Shown piece by piece: positions 21,401-35,768 of a DNA stretch of 64,000 nt (position 1 is its first letter; each line of letters begins with the position of its first letter). A program made the translations under genes and the position numbers. The DNA comes from Pterois miles (lineage: Eukaryota; Chordata; Actinopteri; Perciformes; Scorpaenidae): NCBI GenBank assembly GCA_947000775.1, contig CAMQGK010000140.1, forward strand, positions 1-64,000, given 5' to 3'. Under the pieces are notes generated by a model. It saw only the letters and a list, made by a program, of their open reading frames with translations. It searched no databases and was not told the DNA's origin.

Positions 21401-23824
21401 TGTAAACTTTGACATGGTAGATTAATACTGAAGACATTAATACTGAAGACTGAGAAAATGCCTGTCGTCAAAGCTAAAGGGGGCTACAAAAGATTGGGTA
21501 AAAATATCAGTACTGGGAGAGTTTCTGTAAATTTAGCTCCAACTTAAAAAGAGGTTTGTTACACCCTTCTCCTGAACAGCGATTGTCCAATCATAGCTAA
21601 GCAACTATATCTAGGCATGTCACTTCTGTCAGGCTTTGAGTTTCCTAAAGCAACATTATCAGAGCAAAGAAATGGCTTTAAACAGTGTTTATATCTACAA
21701 ATAATTAAATGTATAAAGAAATCATAAACAGTGGATGTCTACGCTCTCCGAGTGCCCTTCTAGATTTAAAACTGGTCAGTTGGAAAGAGAAAGAAAGTCA
21801 GAGACTGTGTTTTCAACCAACTCATTAAAATTACGTTAGCTTTGTTAGCTCGCTAGCTTCGGCTGAGACATCTGCCAGCGACAGAGTAGCAGCTTCTAAT
21901 TTCCAGCCAACAACCATCAATTTTGATGGCTAGAAATTTCAAACCTCAAATGGTATATCTGCCACCAACGTTGTTGTAAACTGTACCATGCAATAATGAA
22001 AAGCATGACAGGCGTAGTAACAATAACTAAGGAGGGCCTAAAACCAGACATGGAAAAACAATAAATTATGAGATTATGAAGATGTCCCTTCCAAAGGGAC
22101 AGGTCGAAGCCTTACTTGTCAGGTTTGAGGTCTCGGTGGATGATGCCGTGGTTGTGGATGTACTCCAGTGCTAACACGAGCTCTGCAGCGTAGAAGCGGG
22201 CCACATATACAGCGAAACACTTATTGTATGTCAGCAAGGTGCCAAAATCCCCACCTACAAGATCAGCGAGAGACACAACAGGTCAGATGCTATGTGTAGG
22301 TCTTCTCAGAGTGTGTCACATGTGTACAGTGGATACAGTGTATATGCATGTATGACCGATCCAAAAGCAACCTCCTTACCTCCGACATACTCCATCACCA
22401 TGTACATGTGGTTCTTCGTCTCAAATGAGCAAAACAAGGAGACGACAAGAGGGCTGTCAAGGAAGGCGAGGATGTCCCGCTCCAGCAGGACGTCATCCCT
22501 CTGTTCCTTGTACTGCGGTTTGATTTGCTTCATGGCAAAAACCCGACGAGTCTCCTTGTGGCGCACAAGGTTTACAGTACTGGACAAGAGAGGAAAGGAA
22601 ACGTGAGCAGCTTCTATGACTGAGTATCAGAAAAGAAACTGTCCAGATGGAGCAAAATAACTCTACACCACATCTCTCTCTTTTCTGCTTTGACTGGACT
22701 CTCTGCGCTATCCAAAGAGTCAGTGTGAACACAAAGACAGCAGTCTGTCTTACTCACCCAAAGGCACCTTTGGCAATGTATTTGCCGATGTCAAAGTCGC
22801 TCCTCACCGGTTTTATCGGAGGAGGCCTGCAGGCTGCGCGGGTCTAAATCAAACACAGGAACGACAAAAAAGTTGAAATGCAAAATGTATACTGAGCTAA
22901 AGTTACATCAGAAAAGCAGCCTTGTTTTCAGTTTGACAAACCAGCCTTTTTTAGTGGATCCAGTGGGACTGTGTAATACTTAAAATTTCAATTTACCTTC
23001 AGTGGAGTTATAAAAATCATCATATTTCAACCATAAATTGTTTTGCAGTCCAAATGAATAGAAGTGAACAGGTAAAACTACAATGATTAAATTAATAAGA
23101 TTAAATCACATTATTTAGTCATTCTTTTTATGCCACGATGGGTAACAACACTGTGTATATTAATGAAGCGTTGCACTGCAAATTTTATCATAAACCAAAA
23201 TATCATTGCTGGGTCTTTAAAATACCCGTAGTTGCATTCCCCCTCTGTCTGAAATGCTCCATTTTAGGGCCTGTCTCTTTAAGACCCCCTTCTGAAAAAA
23301 CCCAGTCTGCTTGTGAGGCAAATATATAAATAGACAAATAATATAAATAGTACACCTTTAAAAAAGGTAGTTTGTGGGTTGGTAGGTACTCCAGATACTC
23401 AAATGTATGTGTACGAGCACTGTAAAGTGAGTTTTTCATGATATGTCCCCTTTAAAACATCATTTCAGTGAGAATGGTTTTGGGATTTTTGTTATTTGGA
23501 GAAACAGGTTGCAAATTACAAAGAGAAGATCACTTGTTTTGCATCACATAGTGCTGGCGTAGGCTAAATCATCATCAGTGTTAATAAGATTTAAATGTTT
23601 GAATCAGCTGGAAACAAAACGTCTCAAAGATGAGAAATACTTACCTCGTGGAGAATCTTCTCCAGTTTATTTTCCAGCTCCAGGAAGTAGCTGCAGCTGA
23701 CCAGGCCGCCCTGCAGCACGTCGCCACAGGTTCTGGTCAGCTCAGCGAGCTGGCTCTGGATGAACGTCAGGGTCCGGGTGGCCCGAGGTAGATCGCCGTC
23801 AGAGAACTTCACCGTCTTCGCCAT
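18488..23824 (-). CDS. MAST-like serine/threonine kinase, short form, copy 2
   Basis: Exons: 23645-23824, 22758-22843, 22380-22579, 22116-22254, 20608-20740, 20330-20513, 19919-20020, 19558-19680, 18903-18997 and 18488-18775. All splice sites and catalytic residues of copy 1 are preserved and the predicted protein is the same. The codon for Leu433 is CTG here and in later copies, against CTA in copy 1. Just upstream of the ATG the 74 bp present in copy 1 is missing, so the frame stays open upstream for 14 codons (to 23866). This makes a slightly longer N-terminus possible, but the shared ATG is preferred. Confidence 0.9.
21104..21421. repeat. Teleost dispersed repeat in kinase intron 4, unit 2
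   Basis: Same repeat, with diagnostic bases T21322, G21336 and A21358. Confidence 0.6.
23129..23455. repeat. Probable dispersed repeat in kinase intron 1, unit 2
   Basis: Same sequence as in unit 1. Confidence 0.45.
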
Positions 23825-24371
23825 GTGGACCAGGTGCTTGAATGACAGCAAAATGTAGTTAGACAATTACAGTACAGTAGTATCTACATTCATACAGATG
23901 AGCTCACCTACTGTAGTATAACCAGTAATAGTCTGATGCACAAATATACTGAATATAAAAGCTGTTCGAAAATAAACAATAATCCCACTTTTAGAAAAAA
24001 AAATGGTGCTCAGTAATGTTTCATATACTTCTACAAAACACAATAAACCTGAACCTCAGTTTGTTTGATTTCTCCAAATGTGATAACTAGATTATAGCAA
24101 ACTAAACTGCAGAGGAAGAGCTGTGACTGTGAACTAAAATTATATGGCCAAATAAGTCTATACACTGTCCATTTATCAGATGATAATCAACTTTTTTATG
24201 GGATATCAACTTTAAAATGCTAAAATAAAGTGTTAATAAAAGGAAATAAATACATACAGTTCTCAAGATACAGGATCTTTTTGCTAACGATAATAGCAGA
24301 GAAACAGTCAATACAAGCTGACAACGCAAAATCCACCAGTCAGTTTTCACCACTTAACTGAGGCTGCTGAG

Positions 24372-27106
24372 TCAATTGATGTGTGTCTGTCTGTCCTCTG
24401 TGCTGCAGGTCTCCAAATGATGTAAACAAACCATCTCCAGGAGTTTCAAAACTCTCCTGTAAATTCAAAAAATTCAAGGACTCTGATTGGCTCCTGTGAA
24501 TCAACAAAACTCAGCTTGTTGCCATGATTTGTTGCCATGTTCTCCACTATGAGACCAATACAGGAATATTATCTTATCTTATCTTATAAAAACAAAAAAC
24601 TATGTGGCATTTGCTCAAATAACAATGCTTTGTATAAACAATATAAAACCATTTTAATATGTGTATAATAATGTGACTATCAAACAGTTTCATTTGAAAT
24701 AATGGTAATGTAATAATTGTTTTACGCATCTCAACACCACAGTTTTCGGACATGAGGAAAAATGAAAAAGAAAAGTTTGGATGCATAAAAGGCTTCAGAA
24801 ATTGTATTAAATATTTTTTTGTGCGTATATACATAGTAGGGGTGTGACGGTTCATAAAATTCACGGTTCGGTTCAAATCCCGGTTTGCGGTCCCGGTTTT
24901 GGGTTCGGTCTGTCCGTCTGTAGTCAGAGCTACATGGTCTGTGTTGGACAGTTCAGGAAGTACTGCGTAGCTTATGTGTCTGCCAGACGACATATTACAG
25001 CGCGGCTCAAGTAGCCTCATCGTATGCTGACATCCAGCGTCCTCCACGACTGCATCAGGCTGCATATCTTTCAATAGAAACATCCCTTATGCTTTGGTTG
25101 TGTTTTAGTTGTGTCCCAGCCTCTTTCCATAGGCCTTGATTTCTAGTGTGACAATATATGATGAAAAAAAAAAAAACACACAATCGGCCTCATAACCTAT
25201 TTCAAACAAACCTAACAATACATACACAAACTGAATTGTGACTAGAGAACCGAGCGGTTTGTATTTTTACTCGCACTGTTCCCATCCCTAGTACATGAAC
25301 ACCGCATTGACTCCTGGATCGTACATCAACGTTGGGGCCATATTGGACCTGGCTAGACTGGCCTGTAACCCAGATATAAGTGAACGAGGGCGCTGCCGTT
25401 TTGCTGGATAAAAAGCACTATAACATTGCATTTTCAACCGATTTCAATGAGTCGTTTTATAATCAAAAGTTTATGATCCATGAGGAGTAATGCTATGATA
25501 TTACTTTTGTGGAAAACTGTTAAATACATTAACGTCACTGCTTCCGGTTTATGGATCACAGGTCTGCCCTTCAGTATGGTGGGGTTCCATCATTATAGGT
25601 TATTAAAACTAGATCATATCATATTTTCCTCAAAGCATTTTTCAAATTCTCAACTGTTTTTGTTGCATCAAGTTTATGTTACATCTTTACAATAAGTTTG
25701 TTTCTGTAACATCAGATAAGAGCTAACATTCGGTACTGTTAGCTAACCAATGAGTTAATGTTAACTTATTGATGTTCATGTCTTACATATCATGTTTATG
25801 TCCGATATATAATAAAAATGATGCGTCTAATATTGCAAACAATAAAACTGATGACGTCAAGCTTTACAAGTGTTATCAGATTATTTCGGTTTCATAGTTG
25901 CTGTATTATCACTATTACTCCATTAAATTCAGATACCTAACATTATTATACTATATTATTTATTATCGTTATTTATTTATGACATTTTTATTCATTTTAT
26001 ATATTTCATCATTATATGGCATTATACAGGGACCTCTCTACAAGTATTAACCTTGAACAAGGAAAATGAGCCAAAGTCACACTTGACAAATGTGAGTCTT
26101 AACAGTTCCTGATGATAAAATAATTATCTTCTATTACACAAGTGATTCAGTTCATGTCAGCCTACAAGACACACTTGTCTCCTGAGCATCTAGCAGCGAT
26201 TAGAGCTTAACTATCCAGATGCTAACCGGAGACTAAACTTGATTTTTCTACACCATGTACATCATAAACCCTTTAATATAATAACGGTTCATTGAAATCA
26301 GTTGGGAAATATAGACGTTAAAGTGCTTTTTATCCAGAGAAATGGCAGCTCCCTCGTTCACTAGTACAGGGTTACAGATAAGTCTGGACAGGTCCAGTGT
26401 GGCGGCCACGCTGACGTATCGCTGCAGTGGGCTGAAGCGACGTCTATCTTTATACGTCTATGGTAAATACAGCCTCACAAAGCTGCTGGCATGGCTGCTG
26501 TTTGAACAGCAGCCCCTGTTGTGTGACCGGTCTACAATATTTAAGAATTAATTTTGTTTTTGAGCTTTTCTAAAAGGCTTGTTTCTTCTTCTGGTCTGCT
26601 TTCCACGTTTAGATCATTCCTTCGGTTAAACGTCCTCCTCGAGGCTATACAACCTCAGACACCCTGCTGGTTCATGTCTTGCATTGAAGTCGAAAATGTG
26701 TGGTGTGTATGTGGTTACACAGGTGAATACAGTATGCTTCACCTGTTGAGCCTGGGACTGTGAGGACAGTGGTGATGATGCCACAGGACATGATGGTTTT
26801 CCTGCCAGCATCTCCTCATGACGTCCAGGATCCCTTCATCGGTCACTGCTCCAGTTGATAAAACTTGTGACAACTAGAAGTAAAACAGAGGGAATAATCA
26901 TAAAGGTACCAGGGTGGGGGGTCGGTCTCACCAGACACATAGGAGATAAGCATGCCTGAAAGTATTGTGTAGATTTAGTAAATGATTGGTACTAGTTTGC
27001 GGTGCTTTTCCAGCAGAGAGTGTCTGTGAGATTCTCCAAACACCTCCATCAGGTTCTGCACCGAAGCGCCATCTTTGCCCATCAGCAGCCAGAAGACTCG
27101 CTCCAT
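24372..27106 (-). CDS. Unrecognised small gene B, unit 3
   Basis: Exons 26993-27106, 26743-26873 and 24372-24456, with the non-coding exon ending at 27899. The reading frame equals unit 2 and there is no insert at the second intron. Confidence 0.35.
24837..25291. mobile_element. hAT-like non-autonomous element, unit 3
   Basis: Same element and position in the unit; poly(A) tract length varies near 25164. Confidence 0.6.
25292..26465. mobile_element. Foldback MITE with long inverted arms, unit 3
   Basis: Same element and position in the unit. Confidence 0.65.
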
Positions 27107-27272
27107 GTTGTTCAGGTCCTACAGGCCAGAAGTCAAGGAGTGACCAAACATGCCAATACAACGGTTCATTTCTTATAGCTTTACACACATGTAGGACATT
27201 TAAAATAATACCTGACTAACTTCATATGAATGGCAATTTTTTTAATGCCGAAATCGATAAATTTGCTGGAGG

Positions 27273-27538
27273 TGTTACCAGCGCCAGACCTAGGGGGTAT
27301 CTGGACCGGCAGAGAGGGCTACACAGGCGGTGAAGCACAGCGTAGCCAAGAGATAAACGCTGTAGATCAATAGGGAGAAAGACCAAAGTTAGCGTCTTGT
27401 CTCAGCCACAGCTTGTTTATTTCTCCACAATTTCATACAGTATCTTCATTCACATATTAACATATACAGTCCCTTTAACACGTATCAAGCACTATCGCAT
27501 TATCGCATTATACATATTCTCCTAACTGGCACTTCACA
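27273..27538 (-). mobile_element. Putative solo LTR, unit 3
   Basis: Same block and ends as in unit 2. Confidence 0.45.
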
Positions 27539-28025
27539 GCAGCGCTAAGGCGCTTTGCCCATGACACATTAACAAGTGTTAGAATACAACCACCGTCTTT
27601 ACACACTGTTGGCTGGCTAACACTTTTTAGGAACATTTGCAACTTATTTTCTAACTCTACTGAACATTATGCCACTTCATATCACTTTACCACACTTACA
27701 AAACTACTGTGTAAAACTAAAGTTCACGGACGCAACTGCTAAAAATGGCGATCTCCTTCGTAGCATTTAGCAACATAGTAAACCCGCTACACTTCTCAAA
27801 CATGTCAACATCTTCTTACAACATTAGCAGACGATTTATATAACATTCACATTAGCTGCTGATACAACATAAACATTGAAAAATGAGTTTTGCAGTACCT
27901 GTAGATCAATAGGGAGAAAGACCAAAGCTAGCTTCTTGTCTCAGCCACAGCTCGCTTATTTGTGAGCTGCGCGTGAGCAGAGCACGTAGTTACAGTCTCC
28001 CTTAAAAGATCTACAGCAGCACCAG

Positions 28026-28040
28026 GGCGCCATCTACTGG
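28026..28040 (-). promoter_or_regulatory. CTCF-like site, unit 3 (perfect core)
   Basis: The minus strand reads CCAGTAGATGGCGCC, matching all 15 positions of the CTCF core consensus. Confidence 0.5.
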
Positions 28041-28706
28041 CGGGGAGGTGTAATAACCTCAAAATAAGGACTGTGGAGAAGCCGCTAGCCGTTTTAATGC
28101 TGCACGCTACCTCTGTCACGGACAGGAAACGGTGTCGTATGGCGATAACATGCGGCCCGGCCGGCCGTCGCTCTCATCTCCGTGGTCAAATGAGCTGACG
28201 ATATCACTGAAGAGCACCCAGATACTGACATTTATGTTAAATGCATTCCAACGGCCCCCATGGAGCTGACCATGGATGGATAAAGAGAGCGGAGCTGACA
28301 GGAGAGCTAGAGACCACCTCGGAGAAATTAGAGGAAGTAGACAAACCTGAGTCAGCAGACACCTGAACTGATGTGACTGAGTCAGTGAAAAGTAGTTTGT
28401 AGGCAAAATGGTTGAAATGTTCAGCTTCTGCCACTGAAAAGTGGTGCTCATATTTAACCTAAACTGCTGAAAACAAAATAAATAAATAAATAAATAAATA
28501 AAAACAAAAGCAGAATTTGCATTTGTACTTTTTTGATGTAAGATTGATGGAGGCATAGGCGTATGAGCAGTTGAGCAAATGGAGCAGATGCATATATCTA
28601 TTTTTTCTATATCTACTTTTTGTCTTTTTATCACATCTGAAGGGGCTAAATTAAAAAAAAGAAAAACAACAGGTCTTTTAAGTGTTACATGGCTATTCAT
28701 ATTTTG

Positions 28707-29003
28707 CATCAACCCATCCATCCATCGTTCTGCAACTGCTTATCCCATCTGGGATCACAGGGGGGCTGGAGCCGATCCCAGCTGACAGTGGGTGAAGGCG
28801 GGGTTCACTCCGGACAGGTCGCCAGTATATCGCAGAGCTGACACAAAACCATTCATTGTCACATTCATACCTACAATTTAGAGTCACCAATTAACGGTGA
28901 GAAGATGCAAACTCCACACAGAAGAGCCCCAAGCTGAATTTGAACCTGTGAGCCTCTTTCTGTGAGGCAACAGTGCTAACCACTGCAGCACCATGCAGCC
29001 CAT
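28707..29003. repeat. Teleost CATC-start repeat, unit 3
   Basis: Same repeat, unit 2-type bases. Confidence 0.7.
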
Positions 29004-29015
29004 CATCCCTGTTGT

Positions 29016-29047
29016 TGAAACACAATGTAAACATACATTGTGTTTCA
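29016..29047. repeat. 14 bp hairpin, unit 3
   Basis: Identical perfect inverted repeat. Confidence 0.85.
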
Positions 29048-29247
29048 CATTGTCCAGTGTGGATCACACAATGTAAATCTCATATGAATTGGATCATTGT
29101 TGTCACATAACGCTGATTTCCTGTTGCCAGGAGGTGACGCTATGACGTCAAATCAATATTGCCATGTAGATGTTTTCAGATGTTTTCAGGCCTGGACTGT
29201 TATGAAGTAGGTCAAGTTTGGGGCAGACTCACACATCTAGGTGAAAT

Positions 29248-29461
29248 ATGCCACCGGTGAAATCATTAGGGGGCGCTACGAAGCCAATTTGCTACATCCG
29301 ACAATGGGACCAATGTCAAAATCTGATTTCACGCACTTCTGACAAGTGTGCCAATTTTCAAGATGTTTTGAATAGCCCAAGCACCTTGTTTTTCTGCTCA
29401 AAGACACAATATAATAATAATAATAATAATAATAATTAGGAAAACGATAGGGGCCCTCATC
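29248..29461. repeat. Teleost repeat with (AAT)n tail, unit 3
   Basis: Same repeat and tract length as unit 2. Confidence 0.55.
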
Positions 29462-29672
29462 AATAAAAGACCTAACTCTCACTGTATGTGAATAGGAAAC
29501 TAGGGATGGGCCTAATGTTTCAAAATAAAAGTTAATTCTACCCAAATACTACTTCCTGTCCCACACTTATACTTGTAAAGGCTTATTCCATCCAAAGATT
29601 ACTTTCTAGATTCAAAACCGGCGAGACCTTAACATCCTTTGTGCAAAGTTCATTGGTGAACAGTAAATTGTG

Positions 29673-30103
29673 TTGGAGATTTTTGGGATGCATCTTCAGT
29701 AGTGTTTCTTCAGATCATCGGGGTGTTTGGGCCTTTAACACTATACACCCTCACCAACGGGCTGATCAAACCTCAGCTTGCATCCCACGCCCAGTTAGCA
29801 GAAAAACAATTGCCTTTTAGGCTTGACCTTTTGGCTGCTTCTTTCTGTTGCTTCCGATGCACCTTTGATGGCTGAGCGCTGGCTCTGGCCCCTGAATCCC
29901 AGGTCCCTCAAGGGTTTGGTGGTAGATGCTGCCACAAAAACTCTGAACCGGACCTCCACTGGGCGGATTTGTGTGTCCAGCCCCGATGTTGAGCTTCAGC
30001 GGCTCATTGGCCTCATCTACTGCCTCCTCCCGGGGCACGGTGAGCTCAGTGATGTAAACCGTCTTCAGGGAGGGGGACCAGAGCACCAAGTCGGGTCTTA
30101 AAC
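29673..30103 (-). pseudogene. LINE ORF fragment, unit 3
   Basis: Same broken fragment. Confidence 0.6.
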
Positions 30104-30386
30104 CAGAAGTCTATCCGCATTTCAGCTTAGAAATTTCTGTCTTTTCAGCAACGCTTTGCAATAAATTTCAGCTGTCATTTTCTGCAGGAAATGTGATCAT
30201 CTAGTTTTTTTTTAAGTATTCTATTGCAGTGCTTCATTTAGCTGCTGTAACTGCTTATTATCCATACTCAAACTGTTAAACTTAAACAATCATCACATGA
30301 TCATCATCAGCACACTCTCAACCTAAAGTAGTTAGTCTTATTGCTATGTTCAAAAAGCTCCATTACATCCACTGTTATTTTTAATT

Positions 30387-30392
30387 TTTATT
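30387..30392 (-). terminator. Poly(A) signal of kinase copy 3
   Basis: AATAAA conserved 40 nt past the stop. Confidence 0.55.
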
Positions 30393-30431
30393 TTTCTATT
30401 TACAAATTATAAACAAATATACACATTACAA

Positions 30432-33400
30432 CTAGTGGTCATCTATCTTGAACAGTGATAACTGGTCAGCAGATGTCCTGGATTTGGACACCATCTTCCT
30501 GATCTTGCGAGGGAACCACAACAGTTTTCTCCTCACTCGCCGCATTATGCTGTCCCTACTGGAGTTGGCCTTGGGGCTGTCCACACCGGAGTCGTCCTCG
30601 ACGGGTTCGGGGCTGTTGGGTTCCTGCTCCTCCACTGCCTCGCTGTGGACCGGCTGTTCTGACAGCAGGTCCCGATTCATCAGCGTGCGGGGGGACAGGG
30701 GCAGGGGGCTGCCGTACTCCTGGAGTTTTAAGAGAAAACCACTGTCAGTTATTTATATTCATTGTTCATTCAATAGAGAGAAACAGATTTATTCAGCCTC
30801 TACCAGCAGTGAGAGGTGAGGAGCTGGAGGAAAAACTGTAGCCTACCTCCTTGAAGCGGAAGGCAACATAACAGAAGTCTGTCGATCCATCCTGGACATC
30901 ACCACCGTGAGGAGATGTGTCCGACAGCAGAAGAGGGCACTCTGAAACAACCAATATGAGTTAAGTCGCAGGAAAGACATATTGACGTACATATTTATCC
31001 TAAAATTCACACCAAACATCACTGAAAAAAACTGCTATTACTACTGCTACTATCTACTATTCATGTCAGACAGGAGTATTTGGCTGCGGTCGAAGAATTC
31101 AAAATAAATTGAAACCAGATGGTCGTCACTAGCCACTCATATTCATCAACATGAATCCCAATTAGTATACGACTGTATGAAGATAATATGCAAGATAAGC
31201 ATATTGTTTGTTTTCATGAACAGCAGAATGATGCGTCACTGTAAATGTTGCAGCTGCAAGGAATTGTGGGACGGCATTATCTCCTTTCCTTTGGTAAAGG
31301 ATGCTCCAGTGTGTCCTAAGCTAAAGGAGATGAGAAAGGAAGCACTGATGCACCTTTCCTCAGCGTTTAGAGAGTCTGAGCAGCTCTCATCACGGCTGCT
31401 ACTCAGATACTTCGGGGTCATTTCACTCCGTCAGGAACCTTCCTCAGAGAAAAAGACTTTTCGTCCGCAGCCTTTGTCAATGTGTCTGCGTTGGCACCTA
31501 CCTTTAAAGGTGCGTGTGTCCTCCTCATTGTCCAGTTTAGGGACGTACGGAGGCCTCTGATTAAGGAGGTCGCTCCAGTCCACAGCTTTGAAGAATGGGT
31601 GTCTTTTCACCTCATAGGCTCCTCCTGGAGAAGAAATGACAACAACATTTAGTTTGTACATCTCCACATGTTGGTCCTGATACCTGACCCAAACATTCCA
31701 CACTGCCCTCAAAGGTCTCTGGATCTCTCAGGGTCTAGTCTCTCTATGGACATTATCACTTTATATGTAGCTCACGTTTGACCGTGACACCACTTAGTAC
31801 TCCAATAAAACACAGTTTCTCTGTTTCTTATACAGTCTGTCGTTAGTAAAGCTGTCACTTACTTGTACCAAGACGCGTCTCACAGTTCTTATCCAAGAGA
31901 AGATGCAGGAGGCTGTTGGCAGCCTGTATCCCTGGATTGTCTATATTTGGTGTCAAGAGTTCATCTGGAAAAGAAGCACATATCAGTTGATCTGATCAAG
32001 GACTTTACATTTAATTGACATCACCAAAGGGACCGAATGACATAATTCTTAGACGAAAACATCATAAACCTAGCGTAAAAATGTAAATCTCAAATTCAAA
32101 CGAAACAAGAAATGAAAGCTACTTTGTGACAGATTTTAAAGTTAAATCACAAAGTAGCTACGTGTTGAGTCATTTTTAAAATACAGAAAGATTCATTCAG
32201 AACGGCTAGAGTGACAAACGTGTAGAAAGGTTGCATGTGATGAGAAGATAATGAATGAGCTAAAGATTCCTACCTTTGGTCACTCGGCGACGGACCTCCG
32301 GAGCATCCTTGACCCAGTCCTTGATCCTGTAACCGAAAGGTGTGACGCCAAACAGGAATTTGTACAGAATAATCCCTGCGGCCCACCAGTCTACGGGCTT
32401 TCCGTAGCCCGTCCGTAGTATCACCTCTGGGGCTAAATATGGAAGCGTGCCGCAACACTGTGGGAGAAAATGAAGTAGGAAAATACATATAACACAGGAT
32501 TTACACAAGTTTAAATAAGAAGAAAGAAAGAAAAGAATAGAAGAGACTAACCTCTCCATCAGTGAACTCTCTGGCAACTTGCCGACAGGCTTCCTCAGTC
32601 AGGCAGGCTGCCATGTTCACTGACCCGGACTTGGACAGCCCGAAATCCGCCACAGTTAGGTGTCCCGTGTTTGTGATCAGAAGACTACAATGGAGGGAAG
32701 CAGAACATGTCTCATGTTACACTATATGACAGGATTGGTCCACTTCAGTAGCAAGAAGGACAAACAGGAAAGTCATTGGGGGTTTGTGGGCTACTACTCT
32801 ACACAGTGGACAAATATGCTGCTTTATGCTAATGTAGGTGTGTATTTATTATTGGTTATCAATGAACAACACAAAACAATGATAGATATTGTCCAGAAAT
32901 CCTCACAGGTACTGACTTTAGCATCAAAAATATGCTCCAATCATAACATGCAAACTGCAGCCCAACAGGCAACAGCAGTTGTCAGTGTGTCAGTGTGCTG
33001 ACTTGACTATGACTTGATCCAAACTGCATGTGATTATCATAAAGTGCTCATGTCTGTAAAGGGGAGATTGGTGGCTATCCACACAACCCATTTACATTCA
33101 TACATCTGGAGGTCAGAGGTCAAGGGGCCAGTCTGACCCTCTCGCCAAAATTCAGCAGAAGTATTTAACCTTATTTGCAACAAGCTATGACACGGTTGGT
33201 ACCGACGGATTCAATATCACGATACCAGTATTTTCACTGTGTCTTTAAAACTGACCCCAGTACAACATCCAGAAGATCACTTGTCTTAATGCCTTCAAGA
33301 CGTTAGTGTTGTTAAGGTGAATTTGCATTAATCCGTTATTATTGTGTAAACTTTGACATGGTAGATTAATACTGAAGACATTAATACTGAAGACTGAGAA

Positions 33401-35768
33401 AATGCCTGTCGTCAAAGCTAAAGGGGGCTACAAAAGATTGGGTAAAAATATCAGTACTGGGAGAGTTTCTGTAAATTTAGCTCCAACTTAAAAAGAGGTT
33501 TGTTACACCCTTCTCCTGAACAGCGATTGTCCAATCATAGCTAAGCAACTATATCTAGGCATGTCACTTCTGTCAGGCTTTGAGTTTCCTAAAGCAACAT
33601 TATCAGAGCAAAGAAATGGCTTTAAACAGTGTTTATATCTACAAATAATTAAATGTATAAAGAAATCATAAACAGTGGATGTCTACGCTCTCCGAGTGCC
33701 CTTCTAGATTTAAAACTGGTCAGTTGGAAAGAGAAAGAAAGTCAGAGACTGTGTTTTCAACCAACTCATTAAAATTACGTTAGCTTTGTTAGCTCGCTAG
33801 CTTCGGCTGAGACATCTGCCAGCGACAGAGTAGCAGCTTCTAATTTCCAGCCAACAACCATCAATTTTGATGGCTAGAAATTTCAAACCTCAAATGGTAT
33901 ATCTGCCACCAACGTTGTTGTAAACTGTACCATGCAATAATGAAAAGCATGACAGGCGTAGTAACAATAACTAAGGAGGGCCTAAAACCAGACATGGAAA
34001 AACAATAAATTATGAGATTATGAAGATGTCCCTTCCAAAGGGACAGGTCGAAGCCTTACTTGTCAGGTTTGAGGTCTCGGTGGATGATGCCGTGGTTGTG
34101 GATGTACTCCAGTGCTAACACGAGCTCTGCAGCGTAGAAGCGGGCCACATATACAGCGAAACACTTATTGTATGTCAGCAAGGTGCCAAAATCCCCACCT
34201 ACAAGATCAGCGAGAGACACAACAGGTCAGATGCTATGTGTAGGTCTTCTCAGAGTGTGTCACATGTGTACAGTGGATACAGTGTATATGCATGTATGAC
34301 CGATCCAAAAGCAACCTCCTTACCTCCGACATACTCCATCACCATGTACATGTGGTTCTTCGTCTCAAATGAGCAAAACAAGGAGACGACAAGAGGGCTG
34401 TCAAGGAAGGCGAGGATGTCCCGCTCCAGCAGGACGTCATCCCTCTGTTCCTTGTACTGCGGTTTGATTTGCTTCATGGCAAAAACCCGACGAGTCTCCT
34501 TGTGGCGCACAAGGTTTACAGTACTGGACAAGAGAGGAAAGGAAACGTGAGCAGCTTCTATGACTGAGTATCAGAAAAGAAACTGTCCAGATGGAGCAAA
34601 ATAACTCTACACCACATCTCTCTCTTTTCTGCTTTGACTGGACTCTCTGCGCTATCCAAAGAGTCAGTGTGAACACAAAGACAGCAGTCTGTCTTACTCA
34701 CCCAAAGGCACCTTTGGCAATGTATTTGCCGATGTCAAAGTCGCTCCTCACCGGTTTTATCGGAGGAGGCCTGCAGGCTGCGCGGGTCTAAATCAAACAC
34801 AGGAACGACAAAAAAGTTGAAATGCAAAATGTATACTGAGCTAAAGTTACATCAGAAAAGCAGCCTTGTTTTCAGTTTGACAAACCAGCCTTTTTTAGTG
34901 GATCCAGTGGGACTGTGTAATACTTAAAATTTCAATTTACCTTCAGTGGAGTTATAAAAATCATCATATTTCAACCATAAATTGTTTTGCAGTCCAAATG
35001 AATAGAAGTGAACAGGTAAAACTACAATGATTAAATTAATAAGATTAAATCACATTATTTAGTCATTCTTTTTATGCCACGATGGGTAACAACACTGTGT
35101 ATATTAATGAAGCGTTGCACTGCAAATTTTATCATAAACCAAAATATCATTGCTGGGTCTTTAAAATACCCGTAGTTGCATTCCCCCTCTGTCTGAAATG
35201 CTCCATTTTAGGGCCTGTCTCTTTAAGACCCCCTTCTGAAAAAACCCAGTCTGCTTGTGAGGCAAATATATAAATAGACAAATAATATAAATAGTACACC
35301 TTTAAAAAAGGTAGTTTGTGGGTTGGTAGGTACTCCAGATACTCAAATGTATGTGTACGAGCACTGTAAAGTGAGTTTTTCATGATATGTCCCCTTTAAA
35401 ACATCATTTCAGTGAGAATGGTTTTGGGATTTTTGTTATTTGGAGAAACAGGTTGCAAATTACAAAGAGAAGATCACTTGTTTTGCATCACATAGTGCTG
35501 GCGTAGGCTAAATCATCATCAGTGTTAATAAGATTTAAATGTTTGAATCAGCTGGAAACAAAACGTCTCAAAGATGAGAAATACTTACCTCGTGGAGAAT
35601 CTTCTCCAGTTTATTTTCCAGCTCCAGGAAGTAGCTGCAGCTGACCAGGCCGCCCTGCAGCACGTCGCCACAGGTTCTGGTCAGCTCAGCGAGCTGGCTC
35701 TGGATGAACGTCAGGGTCCGGGTGGCCCGAGGTAGATCGCCGTCAGAGAACTTCACCGTCTTCGCCAT
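30432..35768 (-). CDS. MAST-like serine/threonine kinase, short form, copy 3
   Basis: Exons: 35589-35768, 34702-34787, 34324-34523, 34060-34198, 32552-32684, 32274-32457, 31863-31964, 31502-31624, 30847-30941 and 30432-30719. The coding sequence appears identical to copy 2. The differences I saw lie in introns (for example T at 31778 and G at 33302). Confidence 0.9.
33048..33365. repeat. Teleost dispersed repeat in kinase intron 4, unit 3
   Basis: Same repeat, with C33266, C33280 and G33302. Confidence 0.6.
35073..35399. repeat. Probable dispersed repeat in kinase intron 1, unit 3
   Basis: Same sequence as in unit 1. Confidence 0.45.

Larger units (their letters stand above)
11763..24077. 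repeat. Tandem unit 2 (about 12.3 kb)
   Basis: Second copy, longer than the rest because of a 311 bp low-complexity insert (14424-14734) and a private 55 bp stretch (16101-16155). It carries gene B at 12057-15107 and gene A at 18488-23824. Apart from the private insertions it matches units 3-6 closely. Confidence 0.97.

Noticed and set aside
28116..28721. Long minus-strand reading frame (up to 201 aa) upstream of gene B
   Set aside because: Its length varies from unit to unit with A/T-run and AAAT-repeat lengths, and it contains a translated microsatellite (FIYLFIYLF). No splice or start context. It is more likely promoter-proximal non-coding DNA.
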